From Sphingomonadales bacterium (GTDB lineage Bacteria; Pseudomonadota; Alphaproteobacteria; Sphingomonadales; Sphingomonadaceae), in assembly GCA_028289885.1 (NCBI GenBank), contig JAQGKX010000099.1:1-33763 (forward strand): a DNA stretch of 33,763 bases, given 5' to 3'. Each line of letters begins with the position of its first letter. Position 1 is the stretch's first letter. Under the pieces are notes generated by a model. That model saw only the letters and a program-made list of their open reading frames with translations. It was not told where the DNA came from and did no database searches. The position numbers were made by a program, and so were the translations under genes. Shown piece by piece: positions 26,701 through 33,763 of this stretch.

Positions 26701-27636
26701 CGGGCTGTCGTTTGCCCGCTCGGCAAGCATGGGAACGATGACGAGTTCGGTCAAAACGCTCCATGCCTCCGCGTCGCGGAAAAACCCTGTGACGCTGATC
26801 ATCAGATCAAGCGCGAGCGCCGACACCTCCTCGGGATTGCCACGAAGTTCGATCAGATATTCACCGAGCGTTTCGATGTTCCGGAGGCCGAGGCGACGGT
26901 GAACGCGCCGCTTCAGCGTGCTGTGTTTATAGCCCCTGAAATCATGTCCGCCATACGCGCGCAAAAGATCGAGAACCTGATCGAGTGTCGCCTCTTTTTT
27001 CGCCGATGCCGTCTGTGGCGGATTGAAACCGGACACATAGCCGTGGTGGATATAGGCGAGGATCGTCGCCGGCATATCTTCGGGGGCCAGCACATGGTCG
27101 GCCATGTCGGCCATGATCGCGCTTCTGGGCATACCGTCGAACTTCGCCGTATCGGGCGTCTGCACGATGCTCATGCCCCCCTCCGCCCTGATCTCCTTCA
27201 ACCCCTCTGTACCGTTGCTGCCAGTCCCTGAAAGGACGACGGCAATGGCCCCCTGGTGTTGATCGACCGAAAGCGACTGGAACAATACATCGACCGGATG
27301 ACCATGACCGCGCGGCACCGTCGGTTTCGACAAATGGAGCAGGCCGTTGCGCACCCTCAGATCGGAATCGGGCGCTATGACGTAAACATTGTTCGCCGCT
27401 ATCCGCATCCCATCCTCGACCTGCGTAACGGGCATGGTCGTATGGACGCTCAATATGTGGGCGAGTTCGCTTTCGCGATTTGGATCGAGGTGAAGGACGA
27501 CAACGAACGCGCAGCCGCTATCGACCGGCATTGCGTCGAAGAAACGGCTTAGGGCCTCGATTCCACCGGCCGATGCGCCGATCCCAACGACGCGGACATT
27601 CGGTTTATGGACGTCTGGCTTGTCATCGTTGGTCAA
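23761..27636 (-). CDS. CheB-CheR-PAS-HWE hybrid sensor histidine kinase
   Basis: 1291 residues. Order: CheB methylesterase-like domain (about 14-200; Ser22 in GIGASAGGIEAL, His49 in LHLDPN), CheR methyltransferase (about 215-485; SVTGFFRD, WVPACSTGEEAYSIAM, DLISCRNVLIYLEP), a region with coiled coil (about 650-740; repeated NEEL units), PAS domains (about 740-1090), and an HWE kinase (LIDELNHRVKNTLAVVQAIA, LTWTESGGPP, ending near GFGSRLIEQALAREL). The third CheB triad residue, an Asp in active enzymes, is Asn141 (LSGTGSNGTEGL). No chemotaxis genes surround it, so a signalling rather than flagellar role is inferred. The start is TTG at 27636 with AGGGA 6 bases upstream; no ATG or GTG is in frame back to a stop. 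Confidence 0.93.
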   Translation of the reverse strand: MTNDDKPDVHKPNVRVVGIGASAGGIEALSRFFDAMPVDSGCAFVVVLHLDPNRESELAHILSVHTTMPVTQVEDGMRIAANNVYVIAPDSDLRVRNGLLHLSKPTVPRGHGHPVDVLFQSLSVDQHQGAIAVVLSGTGSNGTEGLKEIRAEGGMSIVQTPDTAKFDGMPRSAIMADMADHVLAPEDMPATILAYIHHGYVSGFNPPQTASAKKEATLDQVLDLLRAYGGHDFRGYKHSTLKRRVHRRLGLRNIETLGEYLIELRGNPEEVSALALDLMISVTGFFRDAEAWSVLTELVIVPMLAERANDSPIRIWVPACSTGEEAYSIAMLITEQAELLGKRFDLKVFATDAQEGNLRHARDGIYPDAALAEFPAARRTRFFEKLEGNWQVNKGLRGLVVFAPQNLLRDPPFSRLDLISCRNVLIYLEPEAQQKIISICHFALSPGAHLFLGNAETIGRHEELFDAVSKKWRIYRRVGATPHSKIDYPLQLGLTEPRVLKPSTPFTEASNSVAELARRALLDQFAPAAVLIDGKARVLYFHGATGDFLQQPTGEPTRDLLTMARDGLIVKLRLAIREAIAENRGITATARMRQSDDNKSVAITVTPMPGQGDNNLLLVSFVPALSVTEHAQPAARSPTEDVGLGERVLQEELTTIRAELLTTVEHLETANEELKASNEEATSMNEELQSTNEELETSKEELQSFNEELNTVNSQLQHKIGELESATNDLNNLLIGSETATLFLDEKMCIKWSSPATRELFDLVSSDAGRPIAHFAQKFSDNNLLRDAELVMKNLATIEAEVPTDTGRWYLRRMLPYRTQDNRIAGVVVTFIDITARRQEEEALRRSEARLQELIEALPGAVYITDTDGRITFFNPAVAELWGRTPEVGLSDSARLSWPDGTAIPTDANPMIRSVRDKRSLRGIEVAVDRPDGVLTPILAYTTLLHGDSGEVRGAVNMLVDVTESRRGEAAERRLASIVASSDDAIISKDLDGTVNSWNKAAESLFGYLAEEIIGKSIMLLVPEGRQSEETDIIDRIRRGEHIDHYDTVRQAKDGRAIWTSLTVSPLRDAQGTIIGASTIARDMTERRHADEHRKTLIDELNHRVKNTLAVVQAIAAQTLGDGATMKEARAAFGSRLINLGNAHDVLTRENWAGANLIDLVTDTVRPHAGGENRFAIEGEHVRLDPGAALSIAMAVHELCTNAAKYGALSTKEGRIGIIWALEHERLKLTWTESGGPPVTPPKSKGFGSRLIEQALARELRGKVSMTYEPSGVICTIDAPMPSSQTPSMAT

Positions 27637-27823
27637 GGCAAATCCCTGAACGACGAACGCGTGTCGCCGGGCCTGCTCGAAAGATTTGCCATTATTCGTC
27701 TACCCGCGGCGGAACAAGCCCGCACACTGAACCACCCGCGTCCGATGCGCCAATTAAATCAATAACATGTCGCGCGCGGCAATGGCATTGCCGGTGACAC
27801 CGCTATCCTCACCCAGTCATCAC

Positions 27824-28585
27824 TTATTTTGGCGTCATCCGGATTGCACCGTCGAGACGGATGACTTCGCCATTCAGCATCGGGTTCGTCACGATGTTTT
27901 CGACCAGTTGCGCATATTCCTCGGGCTTGCCGAGACGGCTGGGGAACGGCACCTGCGCGCCCAGTGCGTCCTGAACTTCCTGCGTGAACCCGGCCATCAT
28001 CGGCGTCCAGAAAATACCCGGCGCGATCGTCATCACGCGGATACCGAAGCGCGCCAGTTCACGCGCGATGGGCAGGCCGATACCGACGATACCGCCCTTT
28101 GAGGCCGAATAGGCTGCCTGCCCGATCTGTCCTTCATAGGCCGCGACGCTGGCGGTGTTGATGATCACGCCGCGCTCCTCGCCGACTTGCTCTGCATCAT
28201 GGATGCGCGCGGCGAATTTGGAGATGACGTTATAGGTACCGATCAGGTTGATCATCACGACCTTGGTAAAGTCGGCCAATGGCGTCGCGAGACCGTCGCG
28301 GCCGACCACACGTGCGCCAGTGGCTATGCCCGCGCAGTTCACCAGAATACGCGCCTTGCCGTGTAGCCCTTCCGCCTCGGCGAGCGCGGCATTCACGGCG
28401 TCCTCGCTGGTCACATCGACCTTGATGAAATAACCACCGAACGACTTGGCATGAGCCTCGCCCAATTCGGTATTCAGGTCGAAAATCGTAACCTTCGCAC
28501 CGAGCGAAGCAAGATGAGCAGCCGTCGCGCCGCCGAGGCCCGAAGCACCACCGGTAACGATCGCGGCCAGTCCATTGATCTGCAT
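27824..28585 (-). CDS. SDR family 3-hydroxyacyl-CoA dehydrogenase (HSD10-like)
   Basis: A 253-residue short-chain dehydrogenase. The NAD site is TGGASGLGGATA, NCAGIA is the second motif, and the catalytic Ser-Tyr-Lys lies in NTASVAAYEGQIGQAAYSASKGG. IAPGIFWTPMMAG and the LGKPEEYAQLV stretch follow the HSD10 / 2-methyl-3-hydroxybutyryl-CoA dehydrogenase type, which oxidises 3-hydroxyacyl-CoAs in isoleucine and fatty-acid breakdown. That fits the valine operon upstream. It lies 146 bases downstream of the dienelactone-hydrolase-like gene, so co-transcription is possible but not required. Confidence 0.9.
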   Translation of the reverse strand: MQINGLAAIVTGGASGLGGATAAHLASLGAKVTIFDLNTELGEAHAKSFGGYFIKVDVTSEDAVNAALAEAEGLHGKARILVNCAGIATGARVVGRDGLATPLADFTKVVMINLIGTYNVISKFAARIHDAEQVGEERGVIINTASVAAYEGQIGQAAYSASKGGIVGIGLPIARELARFGIRVMTIAPGIFWTPMMAGFTQEVQDALGAQVPFPSRLGKPEEYAQLVENIVTNPMLNGEVIRLDGAIRMTPK

Positions 28586-28731
28586 ATTCGTGTTTCCTGT
28601 GAGTATCGGGTTCAGATGATGCGCATAGACAAGGCGCCTTGTGCCTCACCGACGCGCCACCTGTCGAAGCAGCACCTGCGCGCGCTCAAGACAGGCTGGC
28701 CAGGATATTCAAGCCAACTTGCGTTGCGTGA

Positions 28732-29451
28732 TTATCCCATCGCCTCGGCGAATAAATTCATCATCGCAGCCCACGACCGCTTGTCGGCCCGGTCATCGTA
28801 ACGGGCAAAATCGGGCATGCCGCGTGAATCGGCTTCGGGGTTGGTGAAACTATGCACCACGCCCCCATAGACATGGAGCTGCCAGTCGGCACCTGATCCG
28901 CGCATCTCCTGTTCAAAGGCGTTGCGTTGCGCCAGATCGACGCCCGGGTCGTCGCCACCGATGCAGGCGAGTATCTTGGATTTGATGTTGACCGCTGCAT
29001 CGGGTTCGACGGGGGCAAGGCCGCTGTGGAAACCGACCGCAGCCACGATATCGGCACCGCCCCGCGCGAGTTCGAACGCCATCGTCCCGCCGAAACAAAA
29101 TCCGATCGCGGCGACGCGGGCGGGATCGACTTCGGGCCGGGCGGCCAAGGCATCCAGAGCGGCGTTCGCGCGACCGAACACGCCCCGCGGTTGCGCCCTC
29201 AGCGCGCCCATCTTCTCCATCACTGCAGGGAGACCGTCGAGAGTCAGTCGTTCTCCATACAGGTCGCAGGCAAGTGCCGCGTAGCCCATCTCCGCCAGCC
29301 GCTCCGCGCGCGACAACACATGGCCACCAAAGCCAAAGGCTTCCGGAAAAACCAGAATGCCGGGTCGAGGGCCACTTATTGCCGGATCGAAGAACAACTC
29401 GCCGCGCATGGTGAGACCATCGGATTGATAGTCCAGCGTTTCAGAATGCAT
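28732..29451 (-). CDS. Dienelactone hydrolase family protein
   Basis: A 239-residue alpha/beta hydrolase of the dienelactone hydrolase family. The nucleophile elbow is GFCFGGTMAFEL (Cys nucleophile), the acid is in the GGDDPGVD region, and the catalytic His is in GGVVHSFTNPEAD. Such enzymes open dienelactones in chloroaromatic breakdown, but many are general esterases. Here the setting is amino-acid catabolism, and the substrate is unknown. The start at 29451 follows a purine-rich GAGAGAGA stretch and matches the family's usual start; an open extension to 29532 is rejected. It lies 92 bases after the 3-hydroxyisobutyrate dehydrogenase gene. Confidence 0.9.
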   Translation of the reverse strand: MHSETLDYQSDGLTMRGELFFDPAISGPRPGILVFPEAFGFGGHVLSRAERLAEMGYAALACDLYGERLTLDGLPAVMEKMGALRAQPRGVFGRANAALDALAARPEVDPARVAAIGFCFGGTMAFELARGGADIVAAVGFHSGLAPVEPDAAVNIKSKILACIGGDDPGVDLAQRNAFEQEMRGSGADWQLHVYGGVVHSFTNPEADSRGMPDFARYDDRADKRSWAAMMNLFAEAMG

Positions 29452-29543
29452 CTGTCTCTCTCTCGTGGGTGCCGTGCGTTGTTGCGCAATCCTAGACGCG
29501 CCGTTCAGCGACGGCCAGCCTTGTCCCGACATTGCCTTATCAT

Positions 29544-30437
29544 TTACTGCGTCAGTCGCCCGTCGAGCAACTTGATGATCGCGGAGAAATCCTTGGTTCC
29601 ACCGCCGAGACCAACGAACGCCTGATACAAAGCCGCAGCGTTCGCACCCATCGGCACCGATGCGCTAACGCCCTGCGCCGCCTCGACCGCGAGTTTCAGG
29701 TCCTTGAGCATCAACGCCGCCTGGAACCCGCCTTCGAAATTGCGGTTGGACGGGGCGGCCGGAACCGGGCCGGGTACGGGACAATAGCTCGTCATCGACC
29801 AGCTCTGGCCCGAGGCTTTCGAACTGATGTCGTAAAATGTCTGGAGGTCCAGCCCCAGTTTTTCGGCAAGCGCGAACGCTTCGCACGTGGCGATCATCGT
29901 CGCGCCCAGAAGCATGTTGTTGCAGATTTTGGCAGCCTGCCCCGCCCCTGCCTCGCCTGCGTGGATGACCGTCTTGCCCATTGCCGAAAGGATCGGCTCG
30001 GCGCGCGCAAACGCCTCTGTCGAGCCGCCGACCATGAAGGTTAGCGTCCCGCCGTTCGCCGCCGCGATACCGCCCGAAACCGGGGCATCGACCGCATCCA
30101 GACCAGCCTGCGTCGCAAGCTCGGCAACGGCGCGCGCGCTGGCCACGTCGATCGTCGAACAGTCGATCAGCAGCGTTCCCGCTTTCGCATTGCCGACCAG
30201 AGCATCGGCATAAACCTGCCGCACATGCTTGCCCGCTGGCAGCATCGTCACGACGATATCGGACGCCGCCGCCTCGACTGCACTGTCAGCCGCGACACAA
30301 CCCGCCGCGACGGCAGCGCCGAGGGCAGCTTCGGACAGATCGAACGCGCGGACCTGATGTCCTGCCTTGACCAGATTGGCAGCCATGCCGCCGCCCATGT
30401 TGCCCAGACCGATAAAGCCGATCGTTTTGCTCGTCAT
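29544..30437 (-). CDS. mmsB: 3-hydroxyisobutyrate dehydrogenase
   Basis: A 297-residue beta-hydroxyacid dehydrogenase converting 3-hydroxyisobutyrate to methylmalonate semialdehyde with NAD, a late step of valine degradation. The NAD loop is IGFIGLGNMGGGMAANLVKAG. The substrate-binding motif is DAPVSGGIAAANGGTLTFMVGG, and the catalytic Lys is in GQAAKICNNMLLG. The ATG at 30437 overlaps the stop of the hydrolase gene by 4 bases (ATGA), so it is coupled to it; an in-frame ATG at 30449 is also open but less likely. It is followed, 92 bases on, by the dienelactone-hydrolase-like gene. Confidence 0.95.
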   Translation of the reverse strand: MTSKTIGFIGLGNMGGGMAANLVKAGHQVRAFDLSEAALGAAVAAGCVAADSAVEAAASDIVVTMLPAGKHVRQVYADALVGNAKAGTLLIDCSTIDVASARAVAELATQAGLDAVDAPVSGGIAAANGGTLTFMVGGSTEAFARAEPILSAMGKTVIHAGEAGAGQAAKICNNMLLGATMIATCEAFALAEKLGLDLQTFYDISSKASGQSWSMTSYCPVPGPVPAAPSNRNFEGGFQAALMLKDLKLAVEAAQGVSASVPMGANAAALYQAFVGLGGGTKDFSAIIKLLDGRLTQ

Positions 30438-31477
30438 AATGGCGTCCATTCCTCGTTTGCTGGCAAGGGCGCAAAAATCGCGTCGAGCGCCTCCTGCGTC
30501 ATGTCCTCGGGGGTCGAAGGGTTCCAGACGGGCGCATTGTCCTTGTCGATGATCAATGCGCGGACGCCCTCGGTGAAATCGGGCGACACGGCAACGCGGC
30601 TGGCAATCCGGTATTCCATGCGCATAACGTCAGCGAAATCAGTCATTTGGGTGGCTTCGGCCAGTTGGCGCAACGCCACTTTGCACGACTGTGGTGACTT
30701 CGATCTCAGCGTCGCCAGTTCCTTCGCCGCCCATTCGGAACCATTCTCATCAAGGGCGGTGAGCACATCTTCCAGCACGTCGGACGCGAACAGCCTGTTG
30801 ATCTGGCCGATGTTGGCGACGATCCGGGCTTCTGGCGGCGTGACGGACAGTTGGTCCAAAATGTCCAAAATGTCGCCAGAATGGGCAGCAATGCGCTCTT
30901 TTGCTTCCGTAAGTGCGTCCGAAGGCAAATAATGCGTTGCCAGTCCGAGCGCGAGACAATCTGCTCCGTCCAGCCGAGCACCGGTCAGCGCGAGATAGAC
31001 GCCGACGCGTCCCTCCAGCCGCGAAAGATACCAGCCGCCACCGACATCGGGGAACAGGCCGATGCCGGTTTCGGGCATGGCAAAACGGGTATTTTCGGTC
31101 GCGACCCGGTAACGCGCAGGCTGGCTGATGCCGACGCCGCCGCCCATCGTGATTCCGTCCATGAACGCGACGACGGGCTTAGGATAGGTGAACAATTGGT
31201 GGTTCAGCTGATATTCGGACAGGAAGAACCGCCGCGCATCGGCACCACCACGCGCCGCACTGTCCGCGATCTGCCGGATATCGCCGCCTGCACAAAAACC
31301 GCGACCTTCCGCATGGTCGATGACGATGGCCGCGACGGCGGGATCGTCTCGCCATTTGGTCAAGGCCGCGCTCATCGCTTCGCACATGCCCAGCGTCAGT
31401 GAGTGCAATGCTTTCGGACGGTTGAGGCTCAGCCGACCGGCGCTGCCGTCGACACTCGTCAGCAGTTCGTCACTCAC
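30434..31477 (-). CDS. 3-hydroxyisobutyryl-CoA hydrolase (enoyl-CoA hydratase/isomerase family)
   Basis: A 347-residue crotonase-fold protein. GRGFCAGGDIRQIAD forms the oxyanion site, FMDGITMGGGVGISQPARYRVATE the adjacent strand, and PETGIGLFPDVGGGWYLSRL carries the catalytic acid typical of HIBYL-CoA hydrolases. Its length, longer than ordinary enoyl-CoA hydratases (about 260), and its C-terminal helices (FTEGVRALIIDKDNAPVWNP) fit the hydrolase. It cleaves 3-hydroxyisobutyryl-CoA to free 3-hydroxyisobutyrate for the downstream dehydrogenase. It overlaps its upstream and downstream neighbours by 4 bases each. Confidence 0.93.
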   Translation of the reverse strand: MSDELLTSVDGSAGRLSLNRPKALHSLTLGMCEAMSAALTKWRDDPAVAAIVIDHAEGRGFCAGGDIRQIADSAARGGADARRFFLSEYQLNHQLFTYPKPVVAFMDGITMGGGVGISQPARYRVATENTRFAMPETGIGLFPDVGGGWYLSRLEGRVGVYLALTGARLDGADCLALGLATHYLPSDALTEAKERIAAHSGDILDILDQLSVTPPEARIVANIGQINRLFASDVLEDVLTALDENGSEWAAKELATLRSKSPQSCKVALRQLAEATQMTDFADVMRMEYRIASRVAVSPDFTEGVRALIIDKDNAPVWNPSTPEDMTQEALDAIFAPLPANEEWTPL

Positions 31478-32619
31478 TGGCGTGTCAATTCGCGACCGAC
31501 GATCATCCGCATGACCTGATTTGTCCCTTCGAGGATCGAATGAACGCGCAGGTCGCGCCAGAATCGTTCGATCGGATAATCCTGAAGATAGCCATAGCCG
31601 CCGAACAGTTGCAGCGCATCGTTGGCGATCTTGGATCCGGTATCGGTCGCCAGCCGCTTTGCCATTGCCGCGAACTTGGTCTTGTCCGGAGCGTTCGACG
31701 TGACCTTGGCTGCCGCAAAATACAGCAATGCCCGCGCCGCCTGCAGATCGGTTTCCATGTCCGCCAGCATGAACTGGGTGTTCTGGAAATCGGAGATGCT
31801 CTTGCCGAACTGCTTGCGGTCCTTGGTATAGGCAATCGCCTCGTCCAGACAGCGTTGCGCGCCGCCGAGCGAGCAGGCTCCGATATTCAGCCGCCCGCCA
31901 TCGAGGCCCATCATCGCGATGCGGAATCCCTCGCCCTCGCCGCCCACCAGATTTTCCACAGGAACGCGGACGCTATCGAAATTGACCTGCGCGGTAGGTT
32001 GCGAATGCCAGCCGAGTTTGCGCTCGTTCGCGCCGAACGAGACGCCGGGCATGTCCTTTTCGATGACGAGACAGGAGATACCCTTCGGCCCCTCCTCGCC
32101 CGTTCGGACCATCGTCACATAGACTTCGTTCGCACCGCCGCCCGAAATAAACGCCTTCGACCCAGTGACGACATAATGGTCGCCATCACGAACGGCCTTG
32201 GTCTTCAACGCCGCAGCGTCAGAACCCGACGATGGTTCGGTCAGGCAATAGGACGCGATCTCGTCCATCGAGATCAGGTCGGGAAGGTACTTCGCCTTGA
32301 CTGCAGCCGACCCGAACCGGTCGATCATCCACGCCGCCATATTGTGGATCGAAATGAACGCGCTGGTGGAGGGACAGCCGTAAGCCATCGCCTCCATGAT
32401 CAGCGCGCTGTCCAACCGACCAAGGCCGATGCCGCCCGATTCCTCGCTGACGTAAATCGATGCGAAGCCCAGTTCCGCCGCCGACTTGATCGTGTCGCGC
32501 GGGAAAATATGCTTCTCGTCCCACTCCGCAGCGTGCGGCGTGATCGCGTCGGCGGTAAACTTGCGCGCCATATCCTGGATCGCAAGCTGGTCTTCGGTAA
32601 GCTCGAACTGGCCGGTCAT
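31474..32619 (-). CDS. Isobutyryl-CoA dehydrogenase (acyl-CoA dehydrogenase)
   Basis: A 381-residue acyl-CoA dehydrogenase, a homotetrameric FAD enzyme. FAD-binding segments are SYCLTEPSSGSDAAALKTKA and KAFISGGGANEVYV. The catalytic Glu lies near the C-terminus in VHSILEGTNQVMRMIVGREL. By its operon context with 3-hydroxyisobutyryl-CoA hydrolase and methylmalonate-semialdehyde dehydrogenase it should oxidise isobutyryl-CoA to methacrylyl-CoA. A short-branched-chain enzyme for isoleucine would look similar. The crotonase-type hydratase for methacrylyl-CoA is not seen in the window. It starts 5 bases after the mmsA stop. Confidence 0.94.
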   Translation of the reverse strand: MTGQFELTEDQLAIQDMARKFTADAITPHAAEWDEKHIFPRDTIKSAAELGFASIYVSEESGGIGLGRLDSALIMEAMAYGCPSTSAFISIHNMAAWMIDRFGSAAVKAKYLPDLISMDEIASYCLTEPSSGSDAAALKTKAVRDGDHYVVTGSKAFISGGGANEVYVTMVRTGEEGPKGISCLVIEKDMPGVSFGANERKLGWHSQPTAQVNFDSVRVPVENLVGGEGEGFRIAMMGLDGGRLNIGACSLGGAQRCLDEAIAYTKDRKQFGKSISDFQNTQFMLADMETDLQAARALLYFAAAKVTSNAPDKTKFAAMAKRLATDTGSKIANDALQLFGGYGYLQDYPIERFWRDLRVHSILEGTNQVMRMIVGRELTRQ

Positions 32620-32624
32620 TCAGA

Positions 32625-33763
32625 TTAGCCCATGGTTGGAATGATGAACGCATTCTCGCCGGTCGCGGTGTCGGGCCAGCGCTGTGTCACCGTCTTCACC
32701 TTCGTCCAGAACTTCACGCCTTCGGTGCCATACTGGTTCGTGTCGCCAAAGCCACTACGCTTCCAGCCGCCAAAGCTGTGGTAAGCCACAGGTACCGGGA
32801 TCGGCACGTTGATGCCAACCATGCCGACGTTCACTCGCGCCGCAAATTCGCGCGCCGCGTGACCGTTGCGCGTGAAGATGGCGACGCCGTTGCCATACTG
32901 GTGATTGCTCGGCAGCGCGACGGCTTCCTCAAAATCGGCAGCGCGGACGATCTGGAGGACGGGTCCGAAGATTTCCTCCTTATAGCTTTCCATCGACGTG
33001 GTGACGTGACCGAACAGGCTTGGTCCGATGAAATAACCTTCTTCATGGCCCTGCAGCTTGAAGCCGCGACCATCGACAACGAGTTCTGCGCCCTCGTCCA
33101 CGCCCTTCTGGATCCAGTCCTCGACACGCGCCTTGTGAGCGGCATTGACGACGGGGCCATAGTCGGCGTCCTTATCGGTCGAAACGCCGATGCGCAGGGC
33201 CGCAATCGCTGGCAACAGCTTTTCGCGGAGAGCGATGGCGGTCTTTTCACCGACGGGGACGACCACCGGCAACGCCATGCAACGCTCGCCAGCCGAACCA
33301 TAAGCCGCACCGCACAGATCGTTCACGACCTGATCGAGGTCGGCGTCGGGCATGATGATGCCGTGGTTCTTGGCACCACCCATCGCCTGCACACGCTTAC
33401 CGGCGGCGACGCCGCGCTGGTAAACGTAATGGGCGATGTCCGACGAACCGACGAAGCTGATCGCGCCGATCGCCGGGTGATCGAGGATGGCGTCGACCAT
33501 CTCCTTGTCACCGTTGACGACCTGAAGAATACCCTCTGGCAGTCCGGCTTCGGCAAACAATTGGGCAAGGCGGACGGGCACCGAAGGATCGCGCTCGCTC
33601 GGCTTGATGATGAAGGCGTTGCCGGTTGCGATGGCGGTGCCGCACATCCACAGCGGGATCATCGCGGGGAAGTTGAACGGCGTGATGCCGGCGCCGATGC
33701 CGATGGGCTGGCGGAACGAATAAACGTCGATGCCGGGGCCAGCGCCACCCGAATATTCGCCCT
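32625..33763 (-). CDS. mmsA: Methylmalonate-semialdehyde dehydrogenase (partial; 5' end beyond window)
   Basis: The 3' portion of an aldehyde dehydrogenase acting on methylmalonate semialdehyde (CoA-acylating), giving propionyl-CoA. Visible are the NAD loop (NAFIIKPSERDPSVPVRLAQ), SFVGSSDIAHYVYQRG, the catalytic Cys in GERCMALPVVVPVG, and EEIFGPVLQIVRA. The C-terminal NVGMVGINVPIPVPVAYHSFGG is typical of MMSDH. The frame is open to the window edge (GEYSGGAGPGIDVYSFRQPIG reads on before the internal Met at 33662), so the true start is outside. It is the first gene seen in the valine operon. Confidence 0.95.
   Translation of the reverse strand, partial: GEYSGGAGPGIDVYSFRQPIGIGAGITPFNFPAMIPLWMCGTAIATGNAFIIKPSERDPSVPVRLAQLFAEAGLPEGILQVVNGDKEMVDAILDHPAIGAISFVGSSDIAHYVYQRGVAAGKRVQAMGGAKNHGIIMPDADLDQVVNDLCGAAYGSAGERCMALPVVVPVGEKTAIALREKLLPAIAALRIGVSTDKDADYGPVVNAAHKARVEDWIQKGVDEGAELVVDGRGFKLQGHEEGYFIGPSLFGHVTTSMESYKEEIFGPVLQIVRAADFEEAVALPSNHQYGNGVAIFTRNGHAAREFAARVNVGMVGINVPIPVPVAYHSFGGWKRSGFGDTNQYGTEGVKFWTKVKTVTQRWPDTATGENAFIIPTMG

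Noticed and set aside
27777-27793. Hairpin cggcaat-ggc-attgccg as a terminator of the valine operon
   Set aside because: The 7-bp stem is perfect but no T run follows on the minus strand, so it is too weak to call.
31540-32628. Plus-strand 362-residue open frame
   Set aside because: Antisense to isobutyryl-CoA dehydrogenase; residue composition is Arg/His/Asp-rich, as expected for a mirror frame.
1-33763. CRISPR arrays or long tandem repeats
   Set aside because: No regularly spaced direct repeats of CRISPR size were seen on either strand.

Overview
The window reads as the chromosome of an alphaproteobacterium, most likely a sphingomonad. This rests on GC-rich coding sequence, HWE and HisKA_2 histidine kinases, a LOV kinase beside general-stress genes, and alphaproteobacterial-style gene content. 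No marker gene fixes the genus. Two parts of different origin meet near position 13756.

Left part (1-13756), a putative genomic island of visibly lower GC. It opens with what looks like the outer end of an IS21-type insertion sequence. An oxidative catabolic cluster follows: a SnoaL-like protein, a luciferase-like (LLM) flavin oxidoreductase and a P450cam-like cytochrome P450 on the plus strand; a convergent AraC-type regulator; then a long plus-strand run of a bis-MGD molybdenum oxidoreductase, a second LLM oxidoreductase, an APH-like phosphotransferase, a second bis-MGD oxidoreductase and a GMC flavin alcohol oxidoreductase. The substrate cannot be read from sequence. The enzyme mix suggests oxidation of a hydrophobic, perhaps alicyclic or terpenoid-like, compound. 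No ferredoxin, ferredoxin reductase or electron-transfer subunit for the molybdenum enzymes is present. The segment ends in about 870 bases without intact genes. These hold the truncated 5' end of a tyrosine-recombinase integrase, a perfect 11-bp inverted repeat just upstream of it, and a fragment matching the 3' end of a tRNA (T-arm, acceptor strand, CCA). Together they look like the right-hand attachment site of an island inserted at a tRNA gene, probably tRNA-Thr.

Right part (13757-33763), ordinary chromosome. First comes paoABC (minus strand), a periplasmic aldehyde oxidoreductase. Next is a stress and signalling block: a DUF892 ferritin-like protein; a divergent LOV histidine kinase overlapping a single-domain response regulator (LovK/LovR-like); a 52-residue acidic small protein; and a minus-strand trio of a GlsB-type membrane protein, a secreted PepSY-like protein and a YflT-type stress protein. 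A triple-PAS LuxR regulator follows, then a giant CheB-CheR-PAS-HWE kinase overlapping another single-domain response regulator. EcfG-like promoter motifs lie between the DUF892 gene and the LOV kinase gene.

The right end carries a minus-strand valine-degradation operon: methylmalonate-semialdehyde dehydrogenase (cut by the window edge), isobutyryl-CoA dehydrogenase, 3-hydroxyisobutyryl-CoA hydrolase and 3-hydroxyisobutyrate dehydrogenase. A dienelactone-hydrolase-like protein and an HSD10-like 3-hydroxyacyl-CoA dehydrogenase follow downstream.
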